Shown here: piece after piece, positions 6,719 to 13,268 of the stretch
Position numbering within the stretch: the stretch's first letter is position 1
How the letters are laid out: each line of letters begins with the position of its first letter
NCBI GenBank assembly: GCA_020058145.1
Contig: JAGVEP010000243.1
Span: forward strand, 1 to 17,791
Length of the DNA: 17,791 nucleotides
Origin: Phycisphaerae bacterium
GTDB taxonomy: Bacteria > Planctomycetota > Phycisphaerae > UBA1845 > Fen-1342
Direction of reading: 5' to 3'
Program-made: the position numbers and the translations under genes
Notes under the pieces: generated by a model
Told to the model about the DNA's origin: nothing
The model's database searches: none
The model's input: only the letters and a program-made list of their open reading frames with translations

Positions 6719-8125
6719 TTAGTCGCGCTGCGCCGCCGCCGCACGCGGCAATTCGCTCACAATCGACAGGAACTTTCCAGCCGCGGTCCGCGGGATCTCA
6801 TCCAGCCGCTCCAAGGTCCAGTGGACGGGTTCGTTCAGCGCTCGCGAAAACGCTGTCACCATGCGCTGCTCGTCGCTTGATCCCGCGAAATCCTCGCTCG
6901 GCACGTACCGGATGACGATGCGATCCAGCGCTTTCTGCACGACCTGGAACTGCCGCACGCCGTGCAGATCCTTCACGATCAGGCTGATGTGCGGAAACCG
7001 CCGCCCCGACGGCGTCACCAATACATCCCCCGTGCGCCCGCGGATCTCATGGATAATCGGCCCCGCCCGGCCGCAGCCCGGGCAGGTCTCGGCCAGCTCG
7101 TATTCGACCAGGTCGCCCACGCGATAACGCAGCAACGGCCAGACCGGGTTCAGCAGGCCGGTGCAGACGATCTCCGCGATGCGGCGCGGGCCGTGCGTCT
7201 CGACATCGAGAAACTCGATGTACCCATAGGCCCGGTCGCAGTGGTACCAGCCGCACTCGTACTGCGAGATGCTCCCGCACGTTTCGTCTTGCGAGTAGGC
7301 ATCCCAGACCCGGGTACGGAAAACGTCGGCGATGGTCGCCCGGTAGTGCGGGAGAAGCTGCTCACTGGTCGAGAATATGGCCCGCGGAGCATGCCGCGGG
7401 GCGATCCCGGCAGCGCGGCACAGGGCCGCCAGTAAGTACAGCGAGTTCGCGTAGCCGGCCAGGTATACCGGCTGATACGCGTCGAGGTCGGCGACGTACT
7501 GGGCGATGGTCGCCTCCGACATGTGGTAGATGCTGTACAGCCGCTGGCGCATGGCCCGGTTACGCCGCCAGTACGGCCCGCCCGCTTGTCGCGGCGGGAT
7601 GAGCGGCATGCCCTGAAACGTCGCATACCGGTCGTGTCGTGAAACGCCCGGGCGGTGATACTCCCAGAAACACGCGAACACGTCCGTGAGCGCGTCACGA
7701 TCGTGGTAGCACGTGAGCGGCATGCCCGTGCTGCCACCGCTGAGTGATGGAATCAGGTCGCGGGCCGTCCGCGGGGCCGCGATGAGCGCATGCCCGGCCC
7801 GCCGTACATCGTCCTTTTGGAGCAGCGGGAGCTTCGACCAGTCGGCCAGAGTGCGGATGTCCTCCGGCCGCAGCTTGAGCTCCCCGAACACCCGCCGGTA
7901 ATAGGGCACCTGCTCGCCGGCGTGCCGCACGAGCGCGCGCAGCTTCTCAAGCTGATACACTTCGCTCTGCGCCAGCGACCAGCGCCCCGCCTCGCGGAAA
8001 AACGCCCGGCGCTGCTCGAAACGGTCGTTGTAGCGGCGCCGCACCTTCTGGTAGCCCGCCGCCGTGCACATGACGTTCTGCCAAAACACCGGCGAGTGGT
8101 CGTAGATCTGGCGCACCAGGCTCAT
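6719..8125 (-). CDS. CapK/PaaK-like adenylate-forming enzyme
   Basis: A 468-residue member of the phenylacetate-CoA ligase (PaaK) branch of adenylate-forming enzymes, the branch that includes the capsule protein CapK. Visible motifs are SGGSTGMPL (129-137, phosphate loop), FSTSEQL (251-257), YSQDE (277-281, replacing the Y-G-x-T-E motif), RYRVGDLV (333-340), CPGCGRAGP (348-356), GRTGDVL (363-369) and a late RTAAGKF containing the likely catalytic lysine. The family activates a carboxylic acid with ATP and passes it to CoA or another acceptor; in capsule loci the acid is generally unknown. Here it would supply an activated acyl or amino-acid group for the neighbouring GNAT-type enzymes, which is an inference from location. 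It is second in the operon; its ATG overlaps the amidotransferase stop as ATGA. Confidence 0.9.
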   Translation of the reverse strand: MSLVRQIYDHSPVFWQNVMCTAAGYQKVRRRYNDRFEQRRAFFREAGRWSLAQSEVYQLEKLRALVRHAGEQVPYYRRVFGELKLRPEDIRTLADWSKLPLLQKDDVRRAGHALIAAPRTARDLIPSLSGGSTGMPLTCYHDRDALTDVFACFWEYHRPGVSRHDRYATFQGMPLIPPRQAGGPYWRRNRAMRQRLYSIYHMSEATIAQYVADLDAYQPVYLAGYANSLYLLAALCRAAGIAPRHAPRAIFSTSEQLLPHYRATIADVFRTRVWDAYSQDETCGSISQYECGWYHCDRAYGYIEFLDVETHGPRRIAEIVCTGLLNPVWPLLRYRVGDLVEYELAETCPGCGRAGPIIHEIRGRTGDVLVTPSGRRFPHISLIVKDLHGVRQFQVVQKALDRIVIRYVPSEDFAGSSDEQRMVTAFSRALNEPVHWTLERLDEIPRTAAGKFLSIVSELPRAAAAQRD

Positions 8126-10077
8126 GAATTCCCCCCGCCGGGCCGTGGACGAGCCAATGCGCCGACCTTATCCACGGCCGATTCCCCCGGCAGGTTCGGC
8201 CGCGCCTCGTGTAAGTTCCGGCGCCAGAGCTCAAACTGCAGCAAGGCCAGGATTTCGTGTCCGTGATTGTCCAGGCCCGCCATGTGCCGGTGTACGAGCG
8301 CGGCCACCGCGGTGTGGTTGAGCAGCCCATTCTGACGGAACGCACTGTCCGTCAGCAGGTCGGTCACCATCTGGCGGAGCGGACCACGGAACCACTCGTT
8401 CAGCGGCACGCGGAAGCCGACTTTGCGTCGCTTTAGCACTTCGGCCGGCAGCCGCGTCCGCATGGCCTGCTTCATAATCGCCTTGACCGCGCCGCGTTTC
8501 AGCTTCAGCCGCGATGGGATGCGCGCCGCCAGCTCGACGATGCGATAATCGCACAGCGGTACCCGCCCCTCCATGCCGTTGGCCATCGTCATGCGGTCGA
8601 GCTTCACGAACATCTCTTCTGGAAGCAGAACCTTCTGGTCGGCGTACAGGTACGGGGCGAGCCAGTCGCCGGGCCGCTGTCCCCGCTCAAACGCGGCGAC
8701 GTACTCGGGTGGGGCCTCCCCAGCAACTTCATCCACGAGCAGGTTTTCGCCAAAATCATCCAGGTTCCCGATGAGACACATCCGTCGGCTCGCGGGCAGC
8801 CGTACCAGCCGCCGGATTTTGCGCAGTCGTCGTAGCGTGTTTCCGAGGCGCGAGGTCGTCGGCAGTTCGACGCGGCGCAGCACCGCGTCAAACCAGTCGC
8901 TGCCGACGAGCCGGCCGGCGACGGCGTCGACGATCCGCACCCAGTTTACGTAGTTGTACGTGTTGTACCCGGCGAAGATCTCGTCAGCGCCGTCGCCGCT
9001 GAGCGCCACCGTCACGTGTTCGCGCGCCAGGCGCGCGAGATAATACAGCGGCAACGCCGACCCGATCGCACACGGCTCCCCGAAATGATAGACCAGCTTC
9101 GGGATGATGTTGACGAGGTCCGGCTCGAAGATGAACTCGTGGTGCTCCACACCCAGCCGCTGCGAAACCAGCCTGTAAAACCGCGATTCGTCGTAGGCGT
9201 GGCCCTTCAGGCCGATGCTGAACGTCTTCACCGGGGTCGTGCTGTAACGGACCATGCTGGTCACGACGGCGCTCGAGTCGACGCCCCCGCTGAGAAACGC
9301 ACCCAGCGGCACCTCGCTCATGAGCTGCCGCTTTACCGAGTCGTCGATCAGCGCGCGTATCTCTTCCGCGAACGAGTCCGCGCTGCGGCGCTCGTCCGGC
9401 TCAAAGTGGATATCCCAGTAGCACGAGAGCACCACCGCGCCGTCGCGAATTTCGAGCCGGTGCCCCGGCGGGAGCTTGTGTACGTCCTTGTAGATCGAGC
9501 GCGGCGCGGGAATGGTCCGGCTCTGGAAGTAGGTCTGGAGTGCCCGCGTATCGATCCGCCGGGGAACTTGGCCCGACGCGATCAGCGGCGCGAACTCGCT
9601 CGCGAACACAAAAACACCGTCGAGGTCCGCGTAGTACACCGGCTTGACGCCGAGCCGGTCGCGAACGAGCAGCAACGCCTGCTGCCGATCGTCCCAAATG
9701 GCGAAGGCGAATTCCCCGATCAGGCGGTCCGCCAGGTCGTGTCCGTATTCCTCGTAGAGGTGTACGAGCACCTCGGTGTCCGAGTTCGTCTTGAAGACGT
9801 GCCCCTGGGCCTCGAGCTGCGGCCGCAGGTCCAGGTAGTTGTAGATCTCCCCGTTGAAGATGACGTGGACGGTGTCATCTTCGTTGGAAATCGGCTGTTG
9901 CCCCCCTGCGACGTCGATGATGCTCAGCCGGACGTGCCCGAGTTGGACATTCGCACGCCGCAAAAACCCGTGGCCGTCCGGCCCGCGGTGCCGCATGGCT
10001 TGGCAAATGGCAGCCACGGGCTCCCCGTCGAGTGGAGCACCGGCACGATAGGCCACGATACCGCAGATTCCGCACAT
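8122..10077 (-). CDS. asnB: Glutamine-hydrolysing asparagine synthase-type amidotransferase
   Basis: A 651-residue, full-length AsnB-type enzyme. The N-terminal class II glutaminase domain starts with Met-Cys, so Cys2 is the nucleophile after Met removal. It has RHRGPDG (29-35), FNGEIYNY (74-81), SDTEVL (99-104) and RDRLGVKP (139-146). The synthetase domain has the pyrophosphate loop SGGVDSS at 263-269, SGDGADE at 360-366 and LLPEEMFVKLDRMTMANGMEGRVPL. It hydrolyses glutamine and uses the ammonia to amidate an ATP-activated carboxylate: aspartate, or in exopolysaccharide loci possibly another acid. As first gene of an operon with CapK-like, CapA-like and FemAB-like genes, it resembles the AsnB homologues of exosortase/PEP-CTERM exopolysaccharide clusters rather than a housekeeping copy. 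The ATG start gives the exact MCGICGI N-terminus required for catalysis. No strong ribosome site is seen. Confidence 0.93.
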   Translation of the reverse strand: MCGICGIVAYRAGAPLDGEPVAAICQAMRHRGPDGHGFLRRANVQLGHVRLSIIDVAGGQQPISNEDDTVHVIFNGEIYNYLDLRPQLEAQGHVFKTNSDTEVLVHLYEEYGHDLADRLIGEFAFAIWDDRQQALLLVRDRLGVKPVYYADLDGVFVFASEFAPLIASGQVPRRIDTRALQTYFQSRTIPAPRSIYKDVHKLPPGHRLEIRDGAVVLSCYWDIHFEPDERRSADSFAEEIRALIDDSVKRQLMSEVPLGAFLSGGVDSSAVVTSMVRYSTTPVKTFSIGLKGHAYDESRFYRLVSQRLGVEHHEFIFEPDLVNIIPKLVYHFGEPCAIGSALPLYYLARLAREHVTVALSGDGADEIFAGYNTYNYVNWVRIVDAVAGRLVGSDWFDAVLRRVELPTTSRLGNTLRRLRKIRRLVRLPASRRMCLIGNLDDFGENLLVDEVAGEAPPEYVAAFERGQRPGDWLAPYLYADQKVLLPEEMFVKLDRMTMANGMEGRVPLCDYRIVELAARIPSRLKLKRGAVKAIMKQAMRTRLPAEVLKRRKVGFRVPLNEWFRGPLRQMVTDLLTDSAFRQNGLLNHTAVAALVHRHMAGLDNHGHEILALLQFELWRRNLHEARPNLPGESAVDKVGALARPRPGGGNS

Positions 10078-10344
10078 GGCGCACGATTACCAGCTTCGAG
10101 ACCGCTTGATTCTCTCATCGGCAGGAAACGGACGCGGCGCTCGTCCATAATACGCCGGGCCAGCCGCCGGGTTCGTGCCCGCGCAGCACCAACCACGCAC
10201 CGGCCCCGAGCGGCCCGATTCTAAGCGCCGCTCTGCGACCGCTCAAGGTGGCGGCACGCTGCTCGCCGCTGACACAACGGGATCGACCCGCTACGATGTT
10301 GTGCTGGGCGCGCCGACAACGCCAAATGACGTACCTGGACATTC
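10078..10344. promoter_or_regulatory. Divergent intergenic region between asnB and the cysteine desulfurase-type gene
   Basis: This 267-base region lies between two divergent genes, so it must carry at least the promoter of the eight-gene operon. On the minus strand a TATTAT (plus-strand 10147-10152) is a reasonable -10, about 70 bases before the asnB start, but no good -35 is seen 17 bases further upstream. A short inverted repeat GAGCGG/CCGCTC (10208-10213 and 10228-10233) has no clear role. The plus-strand promoter is listed separately. Confidence 0.4.
10269..10297 (+). promoter_or_regulatory. Sigma-70-like promoter for the cysteine desulfurase-type gene
   Basis: CTGACA (10269-10274) and TACGAT (10292-10297) are separated by exactly 17 bases, each matching the -35 or -10 consensus in five or four of six positions. 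Transcription would begin around 10304 and leave a leader of about 40 bases before the ATG at 10345. The spacing and the position in a divergent gap support it. Confidence 0.55.
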
Positions 10345-11547
10345 ATGCGACGATATTTTGACAACGCGGCCACCAGCTACCCCAAGCCCCCGGGCGTGGC
10401 CGCCGCGGTGCAGCACTACTTTGAGCACGTCCACGCCAGTGCCGGACGCGGAGTGTATCGCGAAGCGGTCGAATCCCGCCGCATTGTGGACTCCTGCCGC
10501 TCCGCCCTGCGTAAGCTGTTCCACGCGCGCCCGGCCGACCACGTCATCTTCACGCTGAACGGAACCGACGCCCTCAATCTGGCGATCAAGGCGGTCGTGC
10601 GGCCCGGCGAGCACGTCGTGACGACTTGTCTCGACCACAACTCCGTGCTCCGACCGTTGCACGCGCTCCACGAGTCTGTGGGAGTGTGCTGGACAGCCGT
10701 CGGGGTTCAGCCGCAGACGACGCTCCTGGATGCCGACGCCGTCGCGGCCGCCCTGCGCCCCGACACCCGCCTTGTAGTGATCAACCACGCCAGCAATGTC
10801 ACGGGTGTCGTGCAGCCCATCGAGGCCATCGCCGCCCTCTGCCAGGCGCGTGGCGTCCTATTGCTGGTGGACGCCGCCCAGTCCGCCGGGCATGTGCCGC
10901 TGGATTTCGCCGGCATGCGGATCGATCTCCTCGCCTGCCCCGGCCACAAAGGGCTGCTGGGGCCGCTTGGCACGGGCGTGCTATTGATCCGCGCGGGCGT
11001 CGAGGAGCACATGCGCACGGTGCGCGAGGGCGGGACCGGTTCCGAAAGCGAACACCCGTTCCAACCGGAATCGCTCCCGGATCGCTTTGAAGCCGGCAGC
11101 CATAACGCGCTTGGCATCGCGGGACTGCTCGCCGCAATCGAGTGGATTTTGAATCGCGGGCTCGCCGACCTCCGGCGACACGAGCTCGACCTGATCGGAC
11201 GGCTGATCGACCGGCTGGATGCCGTCGCCGGCCTGACTTGGTTCGGCCCGCGCGACCCGCAGCAGCGGGTCGGCGTGTTCAGTCTGCGAATCGACGGCTT
11301 CGAGCCGGGCGAACTGTCCGCGGTGCTGGAAAGTGAGTTCGGCATTCTGTCGCGCTCCGGGCTCCACTGCGCCCCGCTCGCCCACGAGGCCCTGGGCACG
11401 CTCAAAACCGGCGGAACGACCCGGCTTTCGCTCGGTCCTTCTCTCGAGCACACCGACATTGACGCGGCCGCGGATGCCTTGGCCGTGCTGGCGCGGAGCC
11501 ACGCTGCGGGTGCGGGGCAGTTTTGCCCGTCCCGCGCGGGCATGTAG
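10345..11547 (+). CDS. Class V aminotransferase, cysteine desulfurase family
   Basis: A 400-residue PLP enzyme of the cysteine desulfurase/selenocysteine lyase type. It begins RRYFDNAATSYPKP, the standard N-terminus of the group. GTDALNLAI (73-81) is the phosphate-binding turn, DHNS (97-100) the region near the cofactor ring, and DAAQSAGH (176-183) holds the Asp and Gln that contact PLP. CPGHKGLLGP (198-207) contains Lys202, the Schiff-base lysine. SGLHCAPLAHEALGT (338-352) carries Cys342, in position to accept the persulfide from cysteine, with a closing motif GTTRLSLG. It would convert cysteine to alanine and deliver sulfur to a carrier or Fe-S assembly. No SufBCD, IscU or thiamine gene is adjacent, so its partner is unknown. 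Length is normal. The ribosome site is weak. The inositol-phosphate synthase gene follows 114 bases later on the same strand. Confidence 0.9.
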   Translation: MRRYFDNAATSYPKPPGVAAAVQHYFEHVHASAGRGVYREAVESRRIVDSCRSALRKLFHARPADHVIFTLNGTDALNLAIKAVVRPGEHVVTTCLDHNSVLRPLHALHESVGVCWTAVGVQPQTTLLDADAVAAALRPDTRLVVINHASNVTGVVQPIEAIAALCQARGVLLLVDAAQSAGHVPLDFAGMRIDLLACPGHKGLLGPLGTGVLLIRAGVEEHMRTVREGGTGSESEHPFQPESLPDRFEAGSHNALGIAGLLAAIEWILNRGLADLRRHELDLIGRLIDRLDAVAGLTWFGPRDPQQRVGVFSLRIDGFEPGELSAVLESEFGILSRSGLHCAPLAHEALGTLKTGGTTRLSLGPSLEHTDIDAAADALAVLARSHAAGAGQFCPSRAGM

Positions 11548-11578
11548 ACAAACGGGGCGTCGCAGCGCATATTGTTGT

Positions 11579-11639
11579 GGCGGTGTGAACGTTTCGCGGG
11601 TTGCCGTGTCTACGAAACGGGGCGAGCTTCGTCACCGCC
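11579..11639 (+). promoter_or_regulatory. Folded leader upstream of inositol-phosphate synthase
   Basis: Two nested perfect stems can form: GGCGGTG (11579-11585) with CACCGCC (11633-11639), and CGTTTCG (11590-11596) with CGAAACG (11613-11619). The fold ends ten bases before the ribosome site of the next gene. It may be a terminator for the upstream gene, a leader structure or chance in GC-rich DNA. A ten-base direct repeat AAACGGGGCG occurs at 11550-11559 and 11615-11624, the second copy overlapping the inner stem. Confidence 0.35.
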
Positions 11640-11648
11640 CTAGTTGGC

Positions 11649-11655
11649 AAGGAGG
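11649..11655 (+). promoter_or_regulatory. Strong ribosome binding site fixing the TTG start of ino1
   Basis: AAGGAGG, nearly the full anti-16S complement, lies six bases before TTG 11662-11664. It decides the start: an upstream in-frame TTG at 11644 overlaps this site and adds six basic or small residues before the Rossmann strand, so it is unlikely to be used. Confidence 0.8.
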
Positions 11656-11661
11656 CGTGCC

Positions 11662-12747
11662 TTGGCACAGATCAGGCTAGCCATCGCAGGCGTGGGCAAC
11701 TGTGCGAGTTCGCTGCTCCAGGGGATCGAGTACTACCGGTCGCCCGTGTCGACCGAGACCGCGGGGCTCCTGCACCCGGAGATCGGCGGCTACCGTATCT
11801 GCGACCTGCGGCCCGTCGCGGCTTTCGACATTGATCGGCGCAAGGTGGGCCGTCCACTTAACGAAGCCATGTTCGCGCCCCCCAACTGCACCGCGATCTT
11901 CAGACGCGAGGTGTCTGACTTCGATGTCACGGTGCAGATGGGCCCCGTGCTCGACGGCGTTGCGGCGCACATGTACGACTATCCCGAGGATCGTGCGTTC
12001 CGCGTCGCCGATCAACCGCCCGGCGACGTGGTCAAGGTGTTGCGCGACTCCCAGGCCGATGTGCTGGTGTGCTACATGCCCGTCGGTTCGGAGCAGGCTG
12101 TGTGCCACTATGCTCAGGCCTGCCTCGACGCCGGCGTCGCGCTGGTCAACTGCATCCCCGTGTTCATCGCCTCCAACCCCGAGTGGGCCAACGAATTTCG
12201 CAAGCGGAACCTCCCGGTCGTCGGCGACGACATCAAGAGTCAGCTCGGTGCTACGATCGTACACCGCTCGCTCGCCCGCCTGATGTGCGATCGCGGCGTC
12301 CGGCTCGACCGCACGTACCAGCTCAACACCGGCGGAAACACCGACTTCCTCAACATGCTCGAGCAGTCGCGGCTGCGTTCCAAGCGGATTTCAAAGACCG
12401 AATCCGTGCAATCGCAGCTTGATGTCCCGCTGGAAGACCACAACATCCACATTGGCCCGTCCGATTTCGTGCCCTGGCAGAAGGACAACAAGGTCTGCTT
12501 CATGCGGCTCGAATACCGCGGCTTCGGCGACGTCCCGATGAACATCGAACTGCGGCTGAGCGTCGAGGACTCTCCCAACAGCGCGGGCATTGCGATCGAC
12601 GGCATTCGCTGCGCCAAATTGGCGCTTGATCGCGGCATCGGCGGCCCGCTCGCCGAAGTCTCGGCCTTCACCATGAAGCACCCGCCGCAGCAAATGCGCG
12701 ACACCGACGCCCGCGAGCGGCTGGAGCGCTGGATCGCGGGGCAGTAG
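11662..12747 (+). CDS. ino1: myo-Inositol-1-phosphate synthase (inositol-3-phosphate synthase)
   Basis: A 361-residue enzyme that converts glucose 6-phosphate to inositol 3-phosphate with NAD+, the first step towards inositol lipids or inositol-derived solutes. The N-terminus RLAIAGVGNCASSLLQG (5-21) is the NAD-binding Rossmann turn of the bacterial/archaeal form. GDDIKSQLGAT (188-198) is the family signature with the active-site lysine region, followed by YQLNTGGNTDFLNM (219-232) and SKTESVQSQL (244-253), which line the substrate site. DNKVCFMRLEYRGFGDVPMNIELRL and VEDSPNSAG are also conserved. The length fits the short prokaryotic type (about 360), not the 500-residue eukaryotic one. It starts at TTG behind a near-perfect ribosome site. 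It may be co-transcribed with the desulfurase-type gene 114 bases upstream. It ends facing yjbQ. Confidence 0.93.
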   Translation: MAQIRLAIAGVGNCASSLLQGIEYYRSPVSTETAGLLHPEIGGYRICDLRPVAAFDIDRRKVGRPLNEAMFAPPNCTAIFRREVSDFDVTVQMGPVLDGVAAHMYDYPEDRAFRVADQPPGDVVKVLRDSQADVLVCYMPVGSEQAVCHYAQACLDAGVALVNCIPVFIASNPEWANEFRKRNLPVVGDDIKSQLGATIVHRSLARLMCDRGVRLDRTYQLNTGGNTDFLNMLEQSRLRSKRISKTESVQSQLDVPLEDHNIHIGPSDFVPWQKDNKVCFMRLEYRGFGDVPMNIELRLSVEDSPNSAGIAIDGIRCAKLALDRGIGGPLAEVSAFTMKHPPQQMRDTDARERLERWIAGQ

Positions 12748-12769
12748 CGGCCGGGCTCCGTACCGGCCG
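12748..12769. terminator. Palindrome 1 of 3 in the ino1/yjbQ convergent gap
   Basis: CGGCCGG (12748-12754) and CCGGCCG (12763-12769) form a perfect seven-base stem with an eight-base loop, starting on the first base after the ino1 stop codon. It can fold in RNA from either strand. No T-run follows. Confidence 0.5.
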
Positions 12770-12775
12770 AATGTA

Positions 12776-12799
12776 GCGTCGGACCTCCGAGTCCGACGC
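12776..12799. repeat. Palindrome 2 of 3: nine-base perfect stem, possible dispersed intergenic repeat
   Basis: GCGTCGGAC (12776-12784), loop CTCCGA and GTCCGACGC (12791-12799) make a perfect nine-base stem with a six-base loop. The style is that of the GTCGGAC/GTCCGAC palindromes I associate with intergenic DNA of planctomycete-type genomes, so it may be a dispersed REP-like element as well as part of a bidirectional terminator. Copy number cannot be judged from this window. Confidence 0.55.
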
Positions 12800-12802
12800 C
12801 GG

Positions 12803-12831
12803 GTGCCACGGCCGCGCCGGCCGTGAGGCAC
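12803..12831. terminator. Palindrome 3 of 3 in the ino1/yjbQ convergent gap
   Basis: GTGC (12803-12806) plus CACGGCCG (12807-12814) pairs with CGGCCGTG (12818-12825) plus GCAC (12828-12831), leaving a three-base loop and a two-base bulge. It ends four bases before the yjbQ stop on the other strand. It is the most stable of the three by inspection and probably acts as terminator for yjbQ. Confidence 0.5.
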
Positions 12832-12834
12832 TTG

Positions 12835-13254
12835 CTACTCGCCGATGATCTTCACCAGCACCCGCTTCCGTCGCCGGCCATCGAATTCGCCGTAGAAAAT
12901 CTGCTCCCACGGCCCGAAATCGAACTTGCCGTTCGTGATCGCGACAACGACCTCGCGGCCCATGATTTGCCGTTTGAGGTGCGCGTCCGCGTTGTCCTCG
13001 CCCGTCAGATTGTGGTCGTACTGCGCTGTCGGCGCGTGCGGCGCGAGCTGTTCGAGCCAACGCTCGTAGTCGCAATGCAGCCCGGATTCGTCGTCATTGA
13101 TAAACACGCTGGCCGTGATGTGCATCGCGTTAACGAGCACCAGCCCCTCACGCACGCCGCTGTCCCGGACAGCCTGTTCAACTTGCGACGTGATGTTCAC
13201 GAACCCACGGCGGGTGGGAAGCTCGAACCAAAGTTCCTTGCGGAATGATTTCAT
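12835..13254 (-). CDS. yjbQ: YjbQ / UPF0047 family protein
   Basis: A 139-residue member of the UPF0047 family (YjbQ), which forms trimers; some members have weak thiamine-phosphate synthase activity and the physiological role is unsettled. Signatures are all present: HITASVFINDDESGL, CDYERWL, then DHNLTGEDNADAHLKRQIMG, and EVVVAITNGKFDFGPWEQIFYGEFDG before the end, IIGE. The invariant His, Asn, Glu and Asp of the HNxTGEDNxDAHLK block are intact. I chose ATG at 13254 because AGGGAG lies eight bases upstream; GTG codons at 13260 and 13263 are in frame but too close to that site. It begins 14 bases after the radical SAM stop codon and is evidently co-transcribed with it. Cysteine desulfurase and radical SAM genes nearby do not add up to a thiamine operon. 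Confidence 0.92.
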   Translation of the reverse strand: MKSFRKELWFELPTRRGFVNITSQVEQAVRDSGVREGLVLVNAMHITASVFINDDESGLHCDYERWLEQLAPHAPTAQYDHNLTGEDNADAHLKRQIMGREVVVAITNGKFDFGPWEQIFYGEFDGRRRKRVLVKIIGE

Positions 13255-13268
13255 TCTCACCACTCCCT

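Noticed and set aside
10208..10246. GAGCGG/CCGCTC inverted repeat in the divergent region as an operator.
   Set aside because: Six-base GC-rich arms are common by chance here, CCGCTC occurs twice nearby, and the site does not overlap the predicted promoter.
10345..13254. Thiamine or Fe-S biosynthesis operon formed by the cysteine desulfurase-type gene and yjbQ.
   Set aside because: The genes are on opposite strands with ino1 between them, and no thi, suf or isc gene is present.
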